From contig NZ_CP009755.1 of NCBI RefSeq assembly GCF_000772085.1, forward strand, positions 1,240,001-1,304,000: a stretch of 64,000 nt of DNA. Direction: 5' to 3'. The stretch comes from Curtobacterium sp. MR_MD2014. Lineage in GTDB: Bacteria; Actinomycetota; Actinomycetes; Actinomycetales; Microbacteriaceae. A program made the position numbers and the translations under genes. Positions 43,001-51,158 of this stretch are shown here, piece after piece. The number at the start of each line of letters is the position of its first letter. Position 1 is the first letter of the stretch. Under the pieces are notes generated by a model. That model did no database searches, was not told the origin of the DNA, and worked only from the letters and a program-made list of their open reading frames with translations.

Positions 43001-43374
43001 TCGTCACCGGCGAGGCGGGCGAGGTCGAGCCTCCAGTCCGGGGCAGGCGGTGGGGCGAGGGGAGCCGCTGCTCGGGGTTCGGCGGCGAGGGCCCGCGCGT
43101 TGATGGTGAGGAGCGCGGCGGCGACGTGCTTGCAGTCGCCGCCGAGGGGGCAGGAACAGGTGCTGCGGACGGGGCGGACGAACTCGCCGCGGGCGACGGT
43201 GGTCTCGACGCGGAGCTCGTAGGGGTCGTCGGCGGAGCCGGAGACGGTCGCGGTGACCGTGCCGTCGTCGTCGTGCCAGGTGGCGTCCTCGACCAAGCCC
43301 GCCCGGACCACGTCGCGCGCGCGGCCGAAGGTCTGCGGCCCGACGAACCGGATGACGTCGACGGCGTCGATCAT
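40057..43374 (-). CDS. SWIM zinc-finger SNF2 helicase (RapA/HepA-like)
   Basis: The 1105-residue protein starts at ATG 43374; a GC-rich extension upstream is non-coding. A SWIM finger C73-x-C75...C81-x-H83 opens it. A long middle region is followed by the SNF2 motor: D-D-M-G-L-G-K-T-L-Q, L-D-E-A-Q-F-V-K-N, V-T-G-T-P-L-E-N-G-L, then V-F-S-Q-F, G-G-F-G-L-T-L-T-E-A and D-R-T-H-R-I-G-Q. This is the common actinobacterial SWIM-helicase, likely acting on chromatin or stalled polymerase. It is distinct from the defence-region SNF2 protein at 14957. Confidence 0.9.
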   Translation of the reverse strand: MIDAVDVIRFVGPQTFGRARDVVRAGLVEDATWHDDDGTVTATVSGSADDPYELRVETTVARGEFVRPVRSTCSCPLGGDCKHVAAALLTINARALAAEPRAAAPLAPPPAPDWRLDLARLAGDDDRAVAPQGTPTGLQFELRDAVPAALASRARAAGRALPSRARSVRLGVRPVTRSAAGNWVRGQLTWGTLPYSMNRLGIAPEQHAWFLQFSALHRAGQLAGLPGESDWVHLDDFGSPLLWPLLRQAAGLGIAFVTGKREGGAVLGGDARVLLDAARHDGALVIGASAVVDGRPVPDGSARTIGDHGVYAFRESPEFHVTLAPTPVPVPEDQRRMLVEGARITVPSDAVDEFLADWSPRLRGALGLVSSDGSVELPERTPPELVLTATFEPARAPRTDDRLHLQWRWHVDGRKDPVTLHGPLPDLSGLHAADESVTTGPGGGLAWFEDGTVDGADVAVFATELLPALPALGVRTFVQGEPGDHERLTGRPHIRVTTMPSEKHDWFDLGIFVTVNGRQIPFTPLLRALAKRDRRMKLIDGSYLSLADPTFDRLKELIEEARELDEWEPDQALTVTPLQAGLWSEFDQLADETEHDERWQRIAAGLLDAAPQDEVPVPDTVHAELRPYQHAGYAWLRFLREHGIGGVLADDMGLGKTLQVLSMIAAARRSEPDAPPFLVVAPTSVVGNWADEAARFTPSLRVTAVTATSLKDHARVARAAAESDVVVTSYALLRLDAAEYTGVSWSALVLDEAQFVKNPQSQTHRVAAELPAPVKFAVTGTPLENGLTDLWALFHVVAPGLLSSWSRFGDDYVKPLGSPDLRGDARKELTDRLRRRIRPLMLRRTKESVAADLPPKQEQVVRVTLDPAHRALYERTLNRERLKVLDLIDDLARNRMIVFRSLTLLRMLALSPALVQQTDQDADDDVAAAAAAAAEPIPSAKLDLLLDELEQLAAEGRRALVFSQFTTFLRMVAEALDARGIGYEYLDGSTRKRPQVIDRFRTGAAPAFLISLKAGGFGLTLTEADTVFVLDPWWNPAAESQAVDRTHRIGQTRSVNVQRFIAEDTIEEKVLALAAKKAELFATMIDDDALFADDLTAEDIRSLLT

Positions 43375-43484
43375 CGGGGCGGCGGGCACGGGTCCATCGT
43401 GCCAGGCGCCACCGACCTCCGCTGCTGGCCCTCCGCTGCTAGCGTGGGCGGGCGCCGGAGGGCGCGCGACACGAGGGGGATCGC

Positions 43485-44048
43485 ATGGGGAACGCAGCGC
43501 GCGGCGCAGTCGTGGTGGCAGGGGCGGTGGCGACGGTGGTCGCTCTGTCGGGGTGCAGTGTGCTCGGGGCGGGGACACGGACGGCCGAGGCGCCGGCTCC
43601 GAGCGCGAGCGCGACGACGGCGGCGACGCCCGGCACGGCGTCGTGTGACCTGGCCTCCGGGACCGGTTCGGTGTCGATCGAGGAGACCGCGGACGCCTAC
43701 CGCGTCGAGTGGTCCGGCGTGCCGACGGACGACGACGGGGCGCGGCAGGAGTACCAGGTGCAGCTCGGCACCGCGTCGCAGGACGACCACATCACGATGT
43801 ACATCGAGTTCGACAGCATCACCGGGGCGACCACCTACGGATGGTTCGACCCGGACACCCTCGACGTCGATCCGGTGCCCGGTGACCCGGACACGTCGGC
43901 CGGCACCGTGGTCGGTGTCTTCCCGAAGCAGCGGGACATCGACGCTTCGTACTGGTCGCCGTCGTGGTCGAAGACCACCACCGAGGACTCGGACACGACG
44001 TACTGCACCCAGGACGGCCAGGTCCTCGACTGGACGCCGCTCGACTGA
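43485..44048 (+). CDS. Lipoprotein of unknown function
   Basis: The 187-residue protein has a signal peptide with lipobox A-L-S-G-C (Cys24) and a Thr/Ala/Pro linker. A beta-rich domain follows with S-V-S-I-E-E-T-A-D-A-Y-R-V-E-W and D-D-H-I-T-M-Y-I-E-F, plus two cysteines (near residues 54 and 176) that could form a disulfide. No family is recognised. It is divergent from the SWIM-helicase gene and probably monocistronic. Confidence 0.7.
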   Translation: MGNAARGAVVVAGAVATVVALSGCSVLGAGTRTAEAPAPSASATTAATPGTASCDLASGTGSVSIEETADAYRVEWSGVPTDDDGARQEYQVQLGTASQDDHITMYIEFDSITGATTYGWFDPDTLDVDPVPGDPDTSAGTVVGVFPKQRDIDASYWSPSWSKTTTEDSDTTYCTQDGQVLDWTPLD

Positions 44049-44112
44049 CGTGTCTTGTCCGCGTCCCGTTCTGGGGGCGTCGCTGACAGCGGCTCAGGTG
44101 CAGGATCGATGC

Positions 44113-44562
44113 GTGCTGCAGTCACTGGTGTACATGAGTTCCGCCACCGAGCCCTTCGACGAGGGCGACCTCGAGGCGGTGCTCGACCACGCCCGGACAC
44201 GGAACACCGCCGACGGGCTGACCGGCATGCTCGTGCACCGCGGCGGACGCTTCATGCAGCTGCTCGAGGGGCCGTACGACGCGGTGATGGCGACGTACGC
44301 GCGCATCGTCGCGGACGAGCGGCACGACGACGTCCGGCTGCTCGTCGAGGAGTCCATCCACACGCGACGGTTCCCGGAGTGGTCGATGGCGTACGACCGC
44401 GAGACCGACGGTGTCGAGGTGCCCGAGGGCTTCAGCACCTTCCTCGATCGTGGAGACGACAGCGCCGACCAGAGCCGCCCCCGCGAGCTGCTGCGGTGGT
44501 TCCGCAACCACCCGATGGCGGACCCGACGGCGGCGAAGGGCAAGCACCGGCGCGACGCCTGA
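44113..44562 (+). CDS. BLUF-domain blue-light photoreceptor
   Basis: The 149-residue protein starts at GTG 44113. It is a stand-alone BLUF domain: L-Q-S-L-V-Y-M-S-S-A with the key Tyr7, N31 in R-N-T-A-D-G-L-T-G-M, Q49 in G-R-F-M-Q-L-L-E-G, and the W-S-M-A-Y segment near residue 89. BLUF proteins bind FAD non-covalently; blue light rearranges the Tyr-Gln hydrogen bonds. No output domain is fused; a basic ~40-residue tail follows (P-R-E-L-L-R-W-F-R-N-H). The signalling partner must be another protein, and no candidate is adjacent. Confidence 0.88.
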   Translation: MLQSLVYMSSATEPFDEGDLEAVLDHARTRNTADGLTGMLVHRGGRFMQLLEGPYDAVMATYARIVADERHDDVRLLVEESIHTRRFPEWSMAYDRETDGVEVPEGFSTFLDRGDDSADQSRPRELLRWFRNHPMADPTAAKGKHRRDA

Positions 44563-44616
44563 CGCCCTGCCGCCGTCGCGCTCGGAGACCCGGATCGATC
44601 GGGTCATACTGGTTCG

Positions 44617-44922
44617 GTGACGACACTGCGAGGCATGATCCGCTCGACCGAGACGCGCGAGGCCGAGGGCTACGCGGACTCCGTCGTGGCGGCCAAGGAG
44701 GCAGCCGTCGCCGCACTCGACCTGGACGGGTTCGCGCTGCTGCAGACGAACGCGGTCGAGAGCAAGGCGACGGGGGAGACCACGATCAAGGCGACCGCGC
44801 GGTCGACCGCGACGCGGGAGCACGAGGCCTCCGGACCGAACTACGTGGCGGCGCTGGCGGCGTACCGGAACACCGTGCCGGAGGGGTGGCAGGCACAGCA
44901 CGTGTGGGTGGTGGCGGAGTAG
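44617..44922 (+). CDS. Small hypothetical protein
   Basis: The 101-residue protein starts at GTG 44617, 54 bases after the BLUF gene. It is Ala/Thr-rich with a regular G-Y-A-D-S-V-V-A-A-K-E-A-A-V-A-A-L helix and ends W-Q-A-Q-H-V-W-V-V-A-E. The size, the 'alpha-beta-beta-alpha' rhythm and the S-K-A-T-G-E-T strand suggest a small dodecin- or BON-like fold, but I would not name it. It could be cotranscribed with the BLUF gene. Confidence 0.55.
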   Translation: MTTLRGMIRSTETREAEGYADSVVAAKEAAVAALDLDGFALLQTNAVESKATGETTIKATARSTATREHEASGPNYVAALAAYRNTVPEGWQAQHVWVVAE

Positions 44923-44994
44923 CACGTCCGGCGTCGTTGTTCGGTCCTGCTCGTCCTGCTCGTCCTGCTCCTCCTGCTCGTTCTTGCTCGTTCG

Positions 44995-45918
44995 TCAGCC
45001 GGTGGGCGCGCCCGTCGCGGGTTCGTCGACGCTGTAGACCGTCGGCTCCGGGACGGGCACGGACGCGTGCTGCCAGAGCCAGAAGCCGCCACCGCCCACG
45101 GTGAGCCGGTAGGGGCCGGGGGCCCGGTCGTACCGCCGTGCAACGGCGTCGCGGTTGTCGGCGAAGATGCCCCGGGAGAGGGTGAGGTGCCCGCAGTCCG
45201 TCGTCTCGAGCGACACGGCCGGGTGCGAAGACCCCACACCCTTCAACGAGCGGTTGGACACCGTGACGGCTCGCGCCGACGTGATCGTGCAGGTCACCTG
45301 CTCCTGGTGCGCGTCGTCGTAGGCGATCATGACGGGCAGCCCCGGGAACATCGACAGCGTCGTGAGGAAGAAGGCCACGGAGAACAGCGTGAAGAGCGCG
45401 TTGCGCACCCGTCTGGGCTCCCGGTCGACGGTGAGCTTGCCGAAGAAGGTCGTGAACGCCGTCCACGGTTCGGTGGCGTTCTGTTCGAGCCATCGGACGA
45501 GGACGTCGTGGTGGCGGCGGAACCGGTCCGTGGAGAAGCCTCGACCACGCGCGGTCCTGCCGCGGATCGTGGTGTTGCCCGGTCCCGAGGCGCTGAACCC
45601 GACGAGTTCGCCGGGCGAGATCGTCACGGTCCGCCGCATGTGCGGTACCACCTCGAGCCGATCGGGGAACACGCGGATGCGGTTCCGGATGCTCCCGATG
45701 CTCAGGTACAGGCCGAGGACGCCGGCGACGAGCACCAGGCCGCTCGTCCACAGCTGGGTGAACCAGGCACCCCCGAACACCAGGCGGGTCGAGGCCAGCC
45801 AGACCCCGAGCGCGAGGACGCCCGCGCACAGTGCCGTCCACGCGATCGGTGCGATGACGCCGCCGCGGACCGTGACCGGGCGCGCCCCGGCGACGGCCTG
45901 TGCCGTTTCCCCCACCAC
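44995..45918 (-). CDS. Membrane protein with PH-like domain, function unknown
   Basis: The 307-residue protein starts at GTG 45918. Two N-terminal membrane segments (about 24-75) are followed by a PH-like part (I-R-V-F-P-D-R-L-E-V-V-P-H-M-R-R-T-V-T-I). A third hydrophobic segment lies near 185-205, then a C-terminal domain with T-C-T-I-T-S-A-R-A-V-T-V. The layout recalls the membrane protein at 4061 in having two segments plus a PH-like domain. The gap to the convergent gene at 44922 holds CTGCTCGTC-type repeats. Confidence 0.65.
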   Translation of the reverse strand: MVGETAQAVAGARPVTVRGGVIAPIAWTALCAGVLALGVWLASTRLVFGGAWFTQLWTSGLVLVAGVLGLYLSIGSIRNRIRVFPDRLEVVPHMRRTVTISPGELVGFSASGPGNTTIRGRTARGRGFSTDRFRRHHDVLVRWLEQNATEPWTAFTTFFGKLTVDREPRRVRNALFTLFSVAFFLTTLSMFPGLPVMIAYDDAHQEQVTCTITSARAVTVSNRSLKGVGSSHPAVSLETTDCGHLTLSRGIFADNRDAVARRYDRAPGPYRLTVGGGGFWLWQHASVPVPEPTVYSVDEPATGAPTG

Positions 45919-46026
45919 GGGTCGACCCTATTCGTTCAGGAGCAAGCACGACGCGGCTGCTCAGGACGGGTGCGCCGCAGCGGCGACGTCCTGCCGACGT
46001 GACAACACGGCCGAGGAGCGCCCAAG

Positions 46027-46396
46027 ATGACCGTCGTGAGCACATCCGAGACGATCGACCAGCCGTTCGCGAACGAGTTCGTGGCGGCTGTCCGTGCCCG
46101 CTTCCACGACAGCGGACTCCTGCGTGACGGCATGGAGTGGGCCGCCGGTGGCGTGCAGCCGCCGGACGCGGCGGTCATCCTCTACCGGGACCGGCCCGGC
46201 GGACCTTCACTCGGTCGGCGCTAGCTCCTGCGGGACTACTCGGCGCTCTTCGGCGGTGCGACGGCACAGTGGCTGGCGACGGAGGCGTGGGTGTCCGACA
46301 CCACGGCCCCGTCGGGGGACGGCGAGCGGAAGGACGTCGACTGGGCGGATGGACTCGTTCCCGATCAGGCCGAGGTCCGCTGGCTCGACCAGGACC
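46027..46396 (+). pseudogene. Broken ORF with in-frame TAG
   Basis: ATG 46027 has a good GAGGAG ribosome binding site and encodes 65 residues (...A-V-I-L-Y-R-D-R-P-G-G-P), then TAG at 46222. The same frame continues sensibly as L-L-R-D-Y-S-A-L-F-G-G-A-T-A-Q-W-L-A-T-E-A-W-V-S-D to about 46396, just before the hairpin. Bases 46200-46224 read better in another frame (T-F-T-R-S-A), so two compensating indels or a single nonsense change are possible. I do not recognise the family. Confidence 0.55.
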
Positions 46397-46399
46397 GGC

Positions 46400-46434
46400 G
46401 GTGCGCGTGCCCTCCTGACGGGAGGACGCGCACC
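46400..46434 (-). terminator. Terminator hairpin after the APC permease
   Basis: GGTGCGCGT (46400-46408) pairs with 46426-46434, with an inner CCTCC/GGAGG stem. It lies 22 bases after the minus-strand stop at 46457 and could also serve the broken plus-strand gene. Confidence 0.65.
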
Positions 46435-46456
46435 GTCGCCCTCGGGGCGAGGAGCC

Positions 46457-47866
46457 TCAGCGCTGCTCTGTGGCCAGCTTGCTGTGCTTCCGCGAGTACC
46501 CGAAGTACACCCCGAGCCCGATCGCGAACCAGATCGCGAACCGCACCCAGGTCTCCCACTGCAGGAACGTCACGAGCCACAGTGAGGCGACGACCCCGAT
46601 GATCGGCACGACGGGCATGAACGGGAGCCGGAACTGCCGGTCGAGGTCGGGCTGCCGGTAGCGCAGCACGATCACTGCCGAGCAGACGACGACGAACGCG
46701 AGCAGGATCCCGATGTTCGTCAGCTCCGCGACGACGCCGATCGGCAGCAGCCCCGCGAGCACCGCCGACGCGATGCCGAGGATCCACGTCACCCGCGTGG
46801 GCACGTGCCGCTTCGGGTCGGTCTTCGCGAACCACTTCGGCATGAGCCCGTCGCGGCTCATCGAGAACCAGACGCGCGAGGCACCGAGCATGAAGGTGAC
46901 CAGCACGGTCACGATGCCGACGATGGCCCCGATCGCGATGACGTTGGCGACCCCGCCGAGCCCGACCGATGCGAACGCCGACGAGAACCCCGAGGCGGGG
47001 TCGATGTCGGTGTACTTCTGCATGCCGGTGAGCACGAGCGTCGCCAGGACGTAGAGCACCATCGCGATGCCGAGCGACAGCAGGATCGCCTTCGGCATGT
47101 GCTTCCGCGCGTCGGTGGACTCCTCGGCGGCGGTGGACATCGCGTCGTAGCCGAACACGGCGAAGAACACCGTGGCGGCGCCGGTCATCACGCCGCCGAA
47201 GCCGAACGGGAAGTACGGCGAGTAGTTCGCGCTGTTGATGTGGAAGACCCCGAGCACGACGATGAGCACGACGAGGGCGACCTTGATCGCGACGGCCACG
47301 AGCTCGAAGCGCGCCGCGCTCCGGATACCCCGGGTCAGCACGAAGGCGGTGAGCAGGCAGAGGACGATCGCGAACACGTCCACGACGTGGCCGTCACCGG
47401 TCCCGGGCGCGCCGAGCATCCACGCGGGCAGCTCGATGCCGAACTGGCCGACCAGGAACCCGACGTAGCCCGAGATGCCGATCGCGACGACGGCGACGAT
47501 CGCGGTGTACTCGAGCAGCAGGTCCCAGCCGATGAACCACCCGACGACCTCGCCGAGCACGGCGTACCCGTACGTGTAGGCGCTGCCGGCCTTCGGGATC
47601 ATCCCGGCGAACTCGGCGTACGACAGCGCGGCGGCGGCACTGGCGACACCGGCGATCAGGAAGCTGATGAGGACGGCGGGGCCGGCGACGCCGTTCGCGA
47701 CGGTGCCGGCGAGGGTGAAGATGCCCGCGCCGATGATGCCGCCGATGCCGATGGCCGTGAGCTGCCAGAGCCCGAGGTGCCGTTTCAGGCCGCCCTCGCC
47801 CTCGGGGTCGTCGTCGATCGTGTCGATGGGCTTCCGCCGGAAGATCCCCTGTGTCGTCGTCGTCAC
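46457..47866 (-). CDS. APC family amino acid permease
   Basis: The 469-residue protein starts at GTG 47866. It has twelve predicted hydrophobic segments and the APC hallmark G-I-G-G-I-I-G-A-G-I-F in the first segment. F-F-A-V-F-G-Y-D-A-M-S-T-A-A-E-E-S lies in segment 6 and a long R-V-W-F-S-M-S-R-D-G-L-M-P loop in the middle. It resembles cationic amino-acid (CAT/YfnA-like) transporters. It is divergent from the DUF427 gene across 46 bases and is followed by a terminator. Confidence 0.88.
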   Translation of the reverse strand: MTTTTQGIFRRKPIDTIDDDPEGEGGLKRHLGLWQLTAIGIGGIIGAGIFTLAGTVANGVAGPAVLISFLIAGVASAAAALSYAEFAGMIPKAGSAYTYGYAVLGEVVGWFIGWDLLLEYTAIVAVVAIGISGYVGFLVGQFGIELPAWMLGAPGTGDGHVVDVFAIVLCLLTAFVLTRGIRSAARFELVAVAIKVALVVLIVVLGVFHINSANYSPYFPFGFGGVMTGAATVFFAVFGYDAMSTAAEESTDARKHMPKAILLSLGIAMVLYVLATLVLTGMQKYTDIDPASGFSSAFASVGLGGVANVIAIGAIVGIVTVLVTFMLGASRVWFSMSRDGLMPKWFAKTDPKRHVPTRVTWILGIASAVLAGLLPIGVVAELTNIGILLAFVVVCSAVIVLRYRQPDLDRQFRLPFMPVVPIIGVVASLWLVTFLQWETWVRFAIWFAIGLGVYFGYSRKHSKLATEQR

Positions 47867-47912
47867 GCGCCCACTCTGCTCCTTCTGCGGCGGCGGTGGT
47901 AGACCCGGCTGC

Positions 47913-48404
47913 ATGCATCGTGCTGCTCGTGCCGAACCCGGTCCCGGCAAGGAGTCCGTCTGGGACTACCCGCGTCCTCCCGCCGTCGAGGCGGTCCCCG
48001 ACCGCGTCGTCGTGCGGCTCGGCGGAACGATCGTGGTCGACACGACCGACGCCGTCCGGGTGCTCGAGACCTCGCACCCGCCGGTGTACTACGTCCCGAT
48101 GGCGGGGCTCGAGCTGCGTCCGGCGCAGGGGTCGAGCATGTGCGAGTTCAAGGGGCGTGCGCGCTACTTCGACGTGGTCGGCGGGGACGGCGTCGTCGCG
48201 CCCCGGGCGGCGTGGAACTACCCGACGCCGGAGCCCGGGTACGAGGACCTCCGCGACCGGGTGGCGATCTACCCGTCGGCGATGGACTCCTGCGAGGTCG
48301 GCGGCGAGGTCGTGCAGGCGCAGGAGGGCGACTTCTACGGCGGGTGGATCACCTCGCGGGTGGTCGGACCCTTCAAGGGCGGGCCGGGCACGCTCGGCTG
48401 GTGA
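47913..48404 (+). CDS. DUF427 domain protein
   Basis: The 163-residue protein starts at ATG 47913. It has the DUF427 hallmarks V-W-D-Y-P-R-P-P, V-L-E-T-S-H-P-P-V-Y-Y-V-P, S-S-M-C-E-F-K-G-R-A-R-Y and W-N-Y-P-T-P-E-P. This small beta-barrel family has no established function. It is divergent from the permease gene. Confidence 0.85.
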   Translation: MHRAARAEPGPGKESVWDYPRPPAVEAVPDRVVVRLGGTIVVDTTDAVRVLETSHPPVYYVPMAGLELRPAQGSSMCEFKGRARYFDVVGGDGVVAPRAAWNYPTPEPGYEDLRDRVAIYPSAMDSCEVGGEVVQAQEGDFYGGWITSRVVGPFKGGPGTLGW

Positions 48405-48480
48405 CCGCCCGCCCGGTGGCGGCGACGGGGCGGAGGTCCGCCGCGCCTCCAGGCCGTCGACCGGTGGTGGATGACCGCGG

Positions 48481-48813
48481 TCAGCGGCGCGCGTAGGGCG
48501 ACCAGAACGGCGGCGGGAAGCCTCCGTCGGTCGCGAAGGTGAGCAGCTGCCAGGCCGTCATCACCAGGCCGAGGCCACCGAGCACCATCCCGATCCACGC
48601 CCAGACGCGCACGGCGCGACGTCGACCGGCGATCCGGACCGCGCGGACGCCGCAGAGCACGCAGACGATGCCGAACACGGCCTCGAGGAGCACGTGCCGC
48701 GCCATGTCGGCGGCGGGCACGATGATGCCCATCCAGAGCGAGAGGGGAGCGAGCAGCACGGCGACGGTCGCGAGGACGGCGGGCGGTTCGTGGTCGCGAG
48801 CGACGGCTGCCAT
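48481..48813 (-). CDS. Small membrane protein
   Basis: The 110-residue protein starts at ATG 48813 (an extension to 48879 is unlikely). Three hydrophobic segments, a C-V-L-C-G-V-R-A-V-R loop and an aromatic C-terminus (F-P-P-P-F-W-S-P-Y) are visible. It resembles DUF4190-type membrane proteins in length and spacing. No function is inferred. Confidence 0.6.
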   Translation of the reverse strand: MAAVARDHEPPAVLATVAVLLAPLSLWMGIIVPAADMARHVLLEAVFGIVCVLCGVRAVRIAGRRRAVRVWAWIGMVLGGLGLVMTAWQLLTFATDGGFPPPFWSPYARR

Positions 48814-48926
48814 GGGTCCGAACGTACCGACCCGTGGCCCGGTGCGCTCGCCTCCGGGGACGGCCGGTCCGCGCATCACCGCGCGACGCGCCGGACGGAC
48901 ACTGCGCGAGCGAGCACGATGAGGGC

Positions 48927-49313
48927 ATGCGTTCCTTCGTCCGTGTCCTCCTCGGTGCTGCGCTCGTCTTCGCGGGCACCAGCCACCTCACCTTCGCCCG
49001 TCGTGACTTCCGCGCCCAGGTGCCGGACTTCGTGCCGCTCGACACGGACACGACCGTGCTGGCCTCCGGTGTGGCGGAGATCGGACTCGGCAGCGCGCTG
49101 CTCTTCACGCCGCGCAGCCGCCGGAAGACCGTCGGCACGGTCGCGGCCCTGTTCTTCACGGTGATCTTCCCGGGCAACCTGTCGCAGTGGGTGAACCGCC
49201 GCGACGCGTTCGGCCTCGACTCCGACGAGAAGCGCGTCGCCCGTCTGTTCGGGCAGCCGCTGCTCATCTGGGCTGCGCTCTGGTCGACCCGCGGGTCCGG
49301 TACGGGGCGCTGA
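48927..49313 (+). CDS. DoxX-like membrane protein
   Basis: The 128-residue protein starts at ATG 48927 and has four hydrophobic segments with F-A-G-T-S-H-L-T-F-A-R and an F-P-G-N-L-S-Q-W motif, typical of DoxX-related (MauE/DoxX-like) proteins. Its stop overlaps the next start as TGATG. Its role is unknown; relatives associate with thiol or oxidative-stress functions. Confidence 0.75.
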   Translation: MRSFVRVLLGAALVFAGTSHLTFARRDFRAQVPDFVPLDTDTTVLASGVAEIGLGSALLFTPRSRRKTVGTVAALFFTVIFPGNLSQWVNRRDAFGLDSDEKRVARLFGQPLLIWAALWSTRGSGTGR

Positions 49314-49801
49314 TGGCTGCCCCGGCGGCGTCGCAGGACCCGGACGTGTCGTCCGGGTCCGTCGGCGTGGCCGGGTCGGACGGGGCGGTCGCGTCGCGTG
49401 TCGGGGTCGGGTCGGGCGCGGTGGTCGCGGTCGGCCGGGAGGCACGGCTCGCTGCGCGCACGCACCGTCGCGTCGCGGACGTGGTCGCCACGGTGCTGCT
49501 GCTCGTCCTGCTGGCCGTCGAGTCGATGGCCGTCGGTGGCGGCATCGTCTTCCTGTCGATGGCCTTCCACTCGTGTGCGGCGCCGGGGAACACCTGCGAC
49601 GCCGGGCTCGGCGGCGGGGTGGTGACCGTCGGTCCGGTGCTCGTCGTGCTGGTGCTCGTCGGGACGGTCGTCGGCTGCGTCCTGCGGCTCGTCCGGCGAC
49701 GGCTCGCGTGGCCCCTGGTGCTGGTCGGCATCGCCGCGCAGGTCGTCGTGTTCTTCGCTGCCCTGCTGCTCGTCGACTCCGCCGTGCAGCACGGGTTCTG
49801 A
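49313..49801 (+). CDS. Hypothetical membrane protein
   Basis: The 162-residue protein starts at ATG 49313, coupled to the DoxX-like gene. A Gly/Ser/Val-rich soluble N-terminus (about 1-45) is followed by three hydrophobic segments with cysteines in S-C-A-A-P-G-N-T-C on the outer loop. No family is recognised with certainty. It probably forms a two-gene unit with the preceding gene. Confidence 0.6.
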   Translation: MAAPAASQDPDVSSGSVGVAGSDGAVASRVGVGSGAVVAVGREARLAARTHRRVADVVATVLLLVLLAVESMAVGGGIVFLSMAFHSCAAPGNTCDAGLGGGVVTVGPVLVVLVLVGTVVGCVLRLVRRRLAWPLVLVGIAAQVVVFFAALLLVDSAVQHGF

Positions 49802-49940
49802 CGCTCGTCCTGCCGGGCTCCTGCCGGGGATCTGCCGGGCTGCTGCCGGTCTTCCTGCACAGGGTTTGGTCTCGGCATCGTCGTCCACAGATCGTCGGTC
49901 GACGCTGCTGCCCGCCGGGCTCGGGCCGCAGGCTCGGAGC

Positions 49941-50381
49941 ATGTCAGGAACCGAAGTGCTCGACCAGCTGTTCACCACGTCCGCACGGACCGACGCCGAC
50001 GTCGTCGCCCTCGTCTCCGGGGTCGTCGGGCCCCCGATCCGGCGGCAGTGCTGGGTGCTCTTCCTCGACGAACGGGCGCTACCGATCCCGTTCCTGCTGC
50101 CCGTGTCGGACCTGCCGCTGCAGCCGGACGAGCACGTCGAGGACTTCGCCACGCTGGTCGCGGAGGTCTGCGTCGACAACGCTGCGTCCGAGGTCGTGCT
50201 CGCGTGGGAACGGCCGGGTGAGACGCAGCTGTTCCCGGTCGACTGGGAGTGGATCGACGCCTGCGCGTGCGCCTTCGCCGAGCGGGCGGTGCGGCTGCGG
50301 GGGCAGGTCGTCGTGAACGCCACGGGGGCGTCGATGGTCGAGCTCCACGACGCCGAGGAGCTCGGGCCGGTGCTGCGGTGA
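49941..50381 (+). CDS. Hypothetical soluble protein
   Basis: The 146-residue protein starts at ATG 49941. It has W-V-L-F-L-D-E-R-A-L-P-I-P and E-V-V-L-A-W-E-R-P-G strands and helices, like a small alpha/beta protein resembling the N-terminal half of actinobacterial DUF4192/RadC-like proteins, without a catalytic signature I can name. It converges with the lysozyme-like gene, two bases apart. Confidence 0.6.
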   Translation: MSGTEVLDQLFTTSARTDADVVALVSGVVGPPIRRQCWVLFLDERALPIPFLLPVSDLPLQPDEHVEDFATLVAEVCVDNAASEVVLAWERPGETQLFPVDWEWIDACACAFAERAVRLRGQVVVNATGASMVELHDAEELGPVLR

Positions 50382-50383
50382 CC

Positions 50384-50998
50384 TCAGCCCTGGGGAGCGG
50401 TGTCCGGCACCGACTGCCCCGTGAGACCCTCGACGACGGCCTTCGCCTCCGGCCAGAACTTCGCGTAGTGGTCCGGGTCCGCGTTGATCTGCACCGCGTG
50501 CGCCATCTGGGTCGGGGTCATCGTCTTCCACCCCGGCGTCTTCACGAGCTTCGCGTAGAACATCGTCGCCGCCGTGTACGGGTCCATCCGCTGCTCGTAC
50601 GTGCCCCACGCGCCGTTGTCGCGCTGCTGGAAGAGCCCGCGGCTGTCCGGTCCTGCGGCGTCCCCGTGGTCGAGGTTCACCAGGCTCGACTCGCCGATCG
50701 CGGTCATCACACCGACGGCCTGGGTGTGCGGGCCGATGCCGAGCGCCTGAGCGGCCTCGATCACGTACGCGGCGTTCACCAGGCGGTCCTGGCAGAAGCC
50801 GGCGACCGGGCCTGCGGGCACCACGATGCCGCCGATCGTGCGCGAGGCGACGTCGGGACAGGCGGGCGCCGCGGTCACGGTCTTCGCTGCGCCGGTCAGC
50901 GAGTGCACCGCGATGACGACGACGACCACCACGCCGATGACGGCCGCGACCACGCCTGCCCCGAACACCGAGGCGATGGTGATGCCGGCGCGGCGCAT
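50384..50998 (-). CDS. Membrane-anchored lysozyme-like/lytic transglycosylase-like protein
   Basis: The 204-residue protein starts at ATG 50998 with a single N-terminal membrane anchor (residues ~10-30). The outer domain has A-I-G-E-S-S-L (candidate catalytic Glu) and G-P-D-S-R-G-L-F-Q-Q, then W-G-T-Y-E-Q-R-M-D-P-Y-T-A-A. This is the E-S-S...G-L-F-Q arrangement of lysozyme-superfamily transglycosylases used by conjugation or secretion machines and cell-wall remodelling. No mobile-element genes are adjacent, so a wall-remodelling role is more likely. Confidence 0.75.
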   Translation of the reverse strand: MRRAGITIASVFGAGVVAAVIGVVVVVVIAVHSLTGAAKTVTAAPACPDVASRTIGGIVVPAGPVAGFCQDRLVNAAYVIEAAQALGIGPHTQAVGVMTAIGESSLVNLDHGDAAGPDSRGLFQQRDNGAWGTYEQRMDPYTAATMFYAKLVKTPGWKTMTPTQMAHAVQINADPDHYAKFWPEAKAVVEGLTGQSVPDTAPQG

Positions 50999-51158
50999 GT
51001 CGGGGTCCTTCCGGGCGGGCGGTCCGTCGCGAGTACCGGACGGTCGGGTGCAGGGCACGACGAGCGTACGGGCGTCGGCTGGGAACCGCAGCCGCCCGAT
51101 CGGGGGTGTCGGCGGCCCCGTGCTCCCGGTCGGTCTTGTCGGCGGCGCCCGTCTCCGG

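Noticed and set aside
39391..44562. A 1723-codon open frame on the plus strand
   Set aside because: It is antisense to the SWIM-SNF2 helicase for most of its length and has Arg/Asp/Val-rich shadow composition. Only its last 149 codons (BLUF domain) are real.
50384..50998. Prophage lysin
   Set aside because: The protein is membrane-anchored and no phage structural, holin or integrase genes are nearby.
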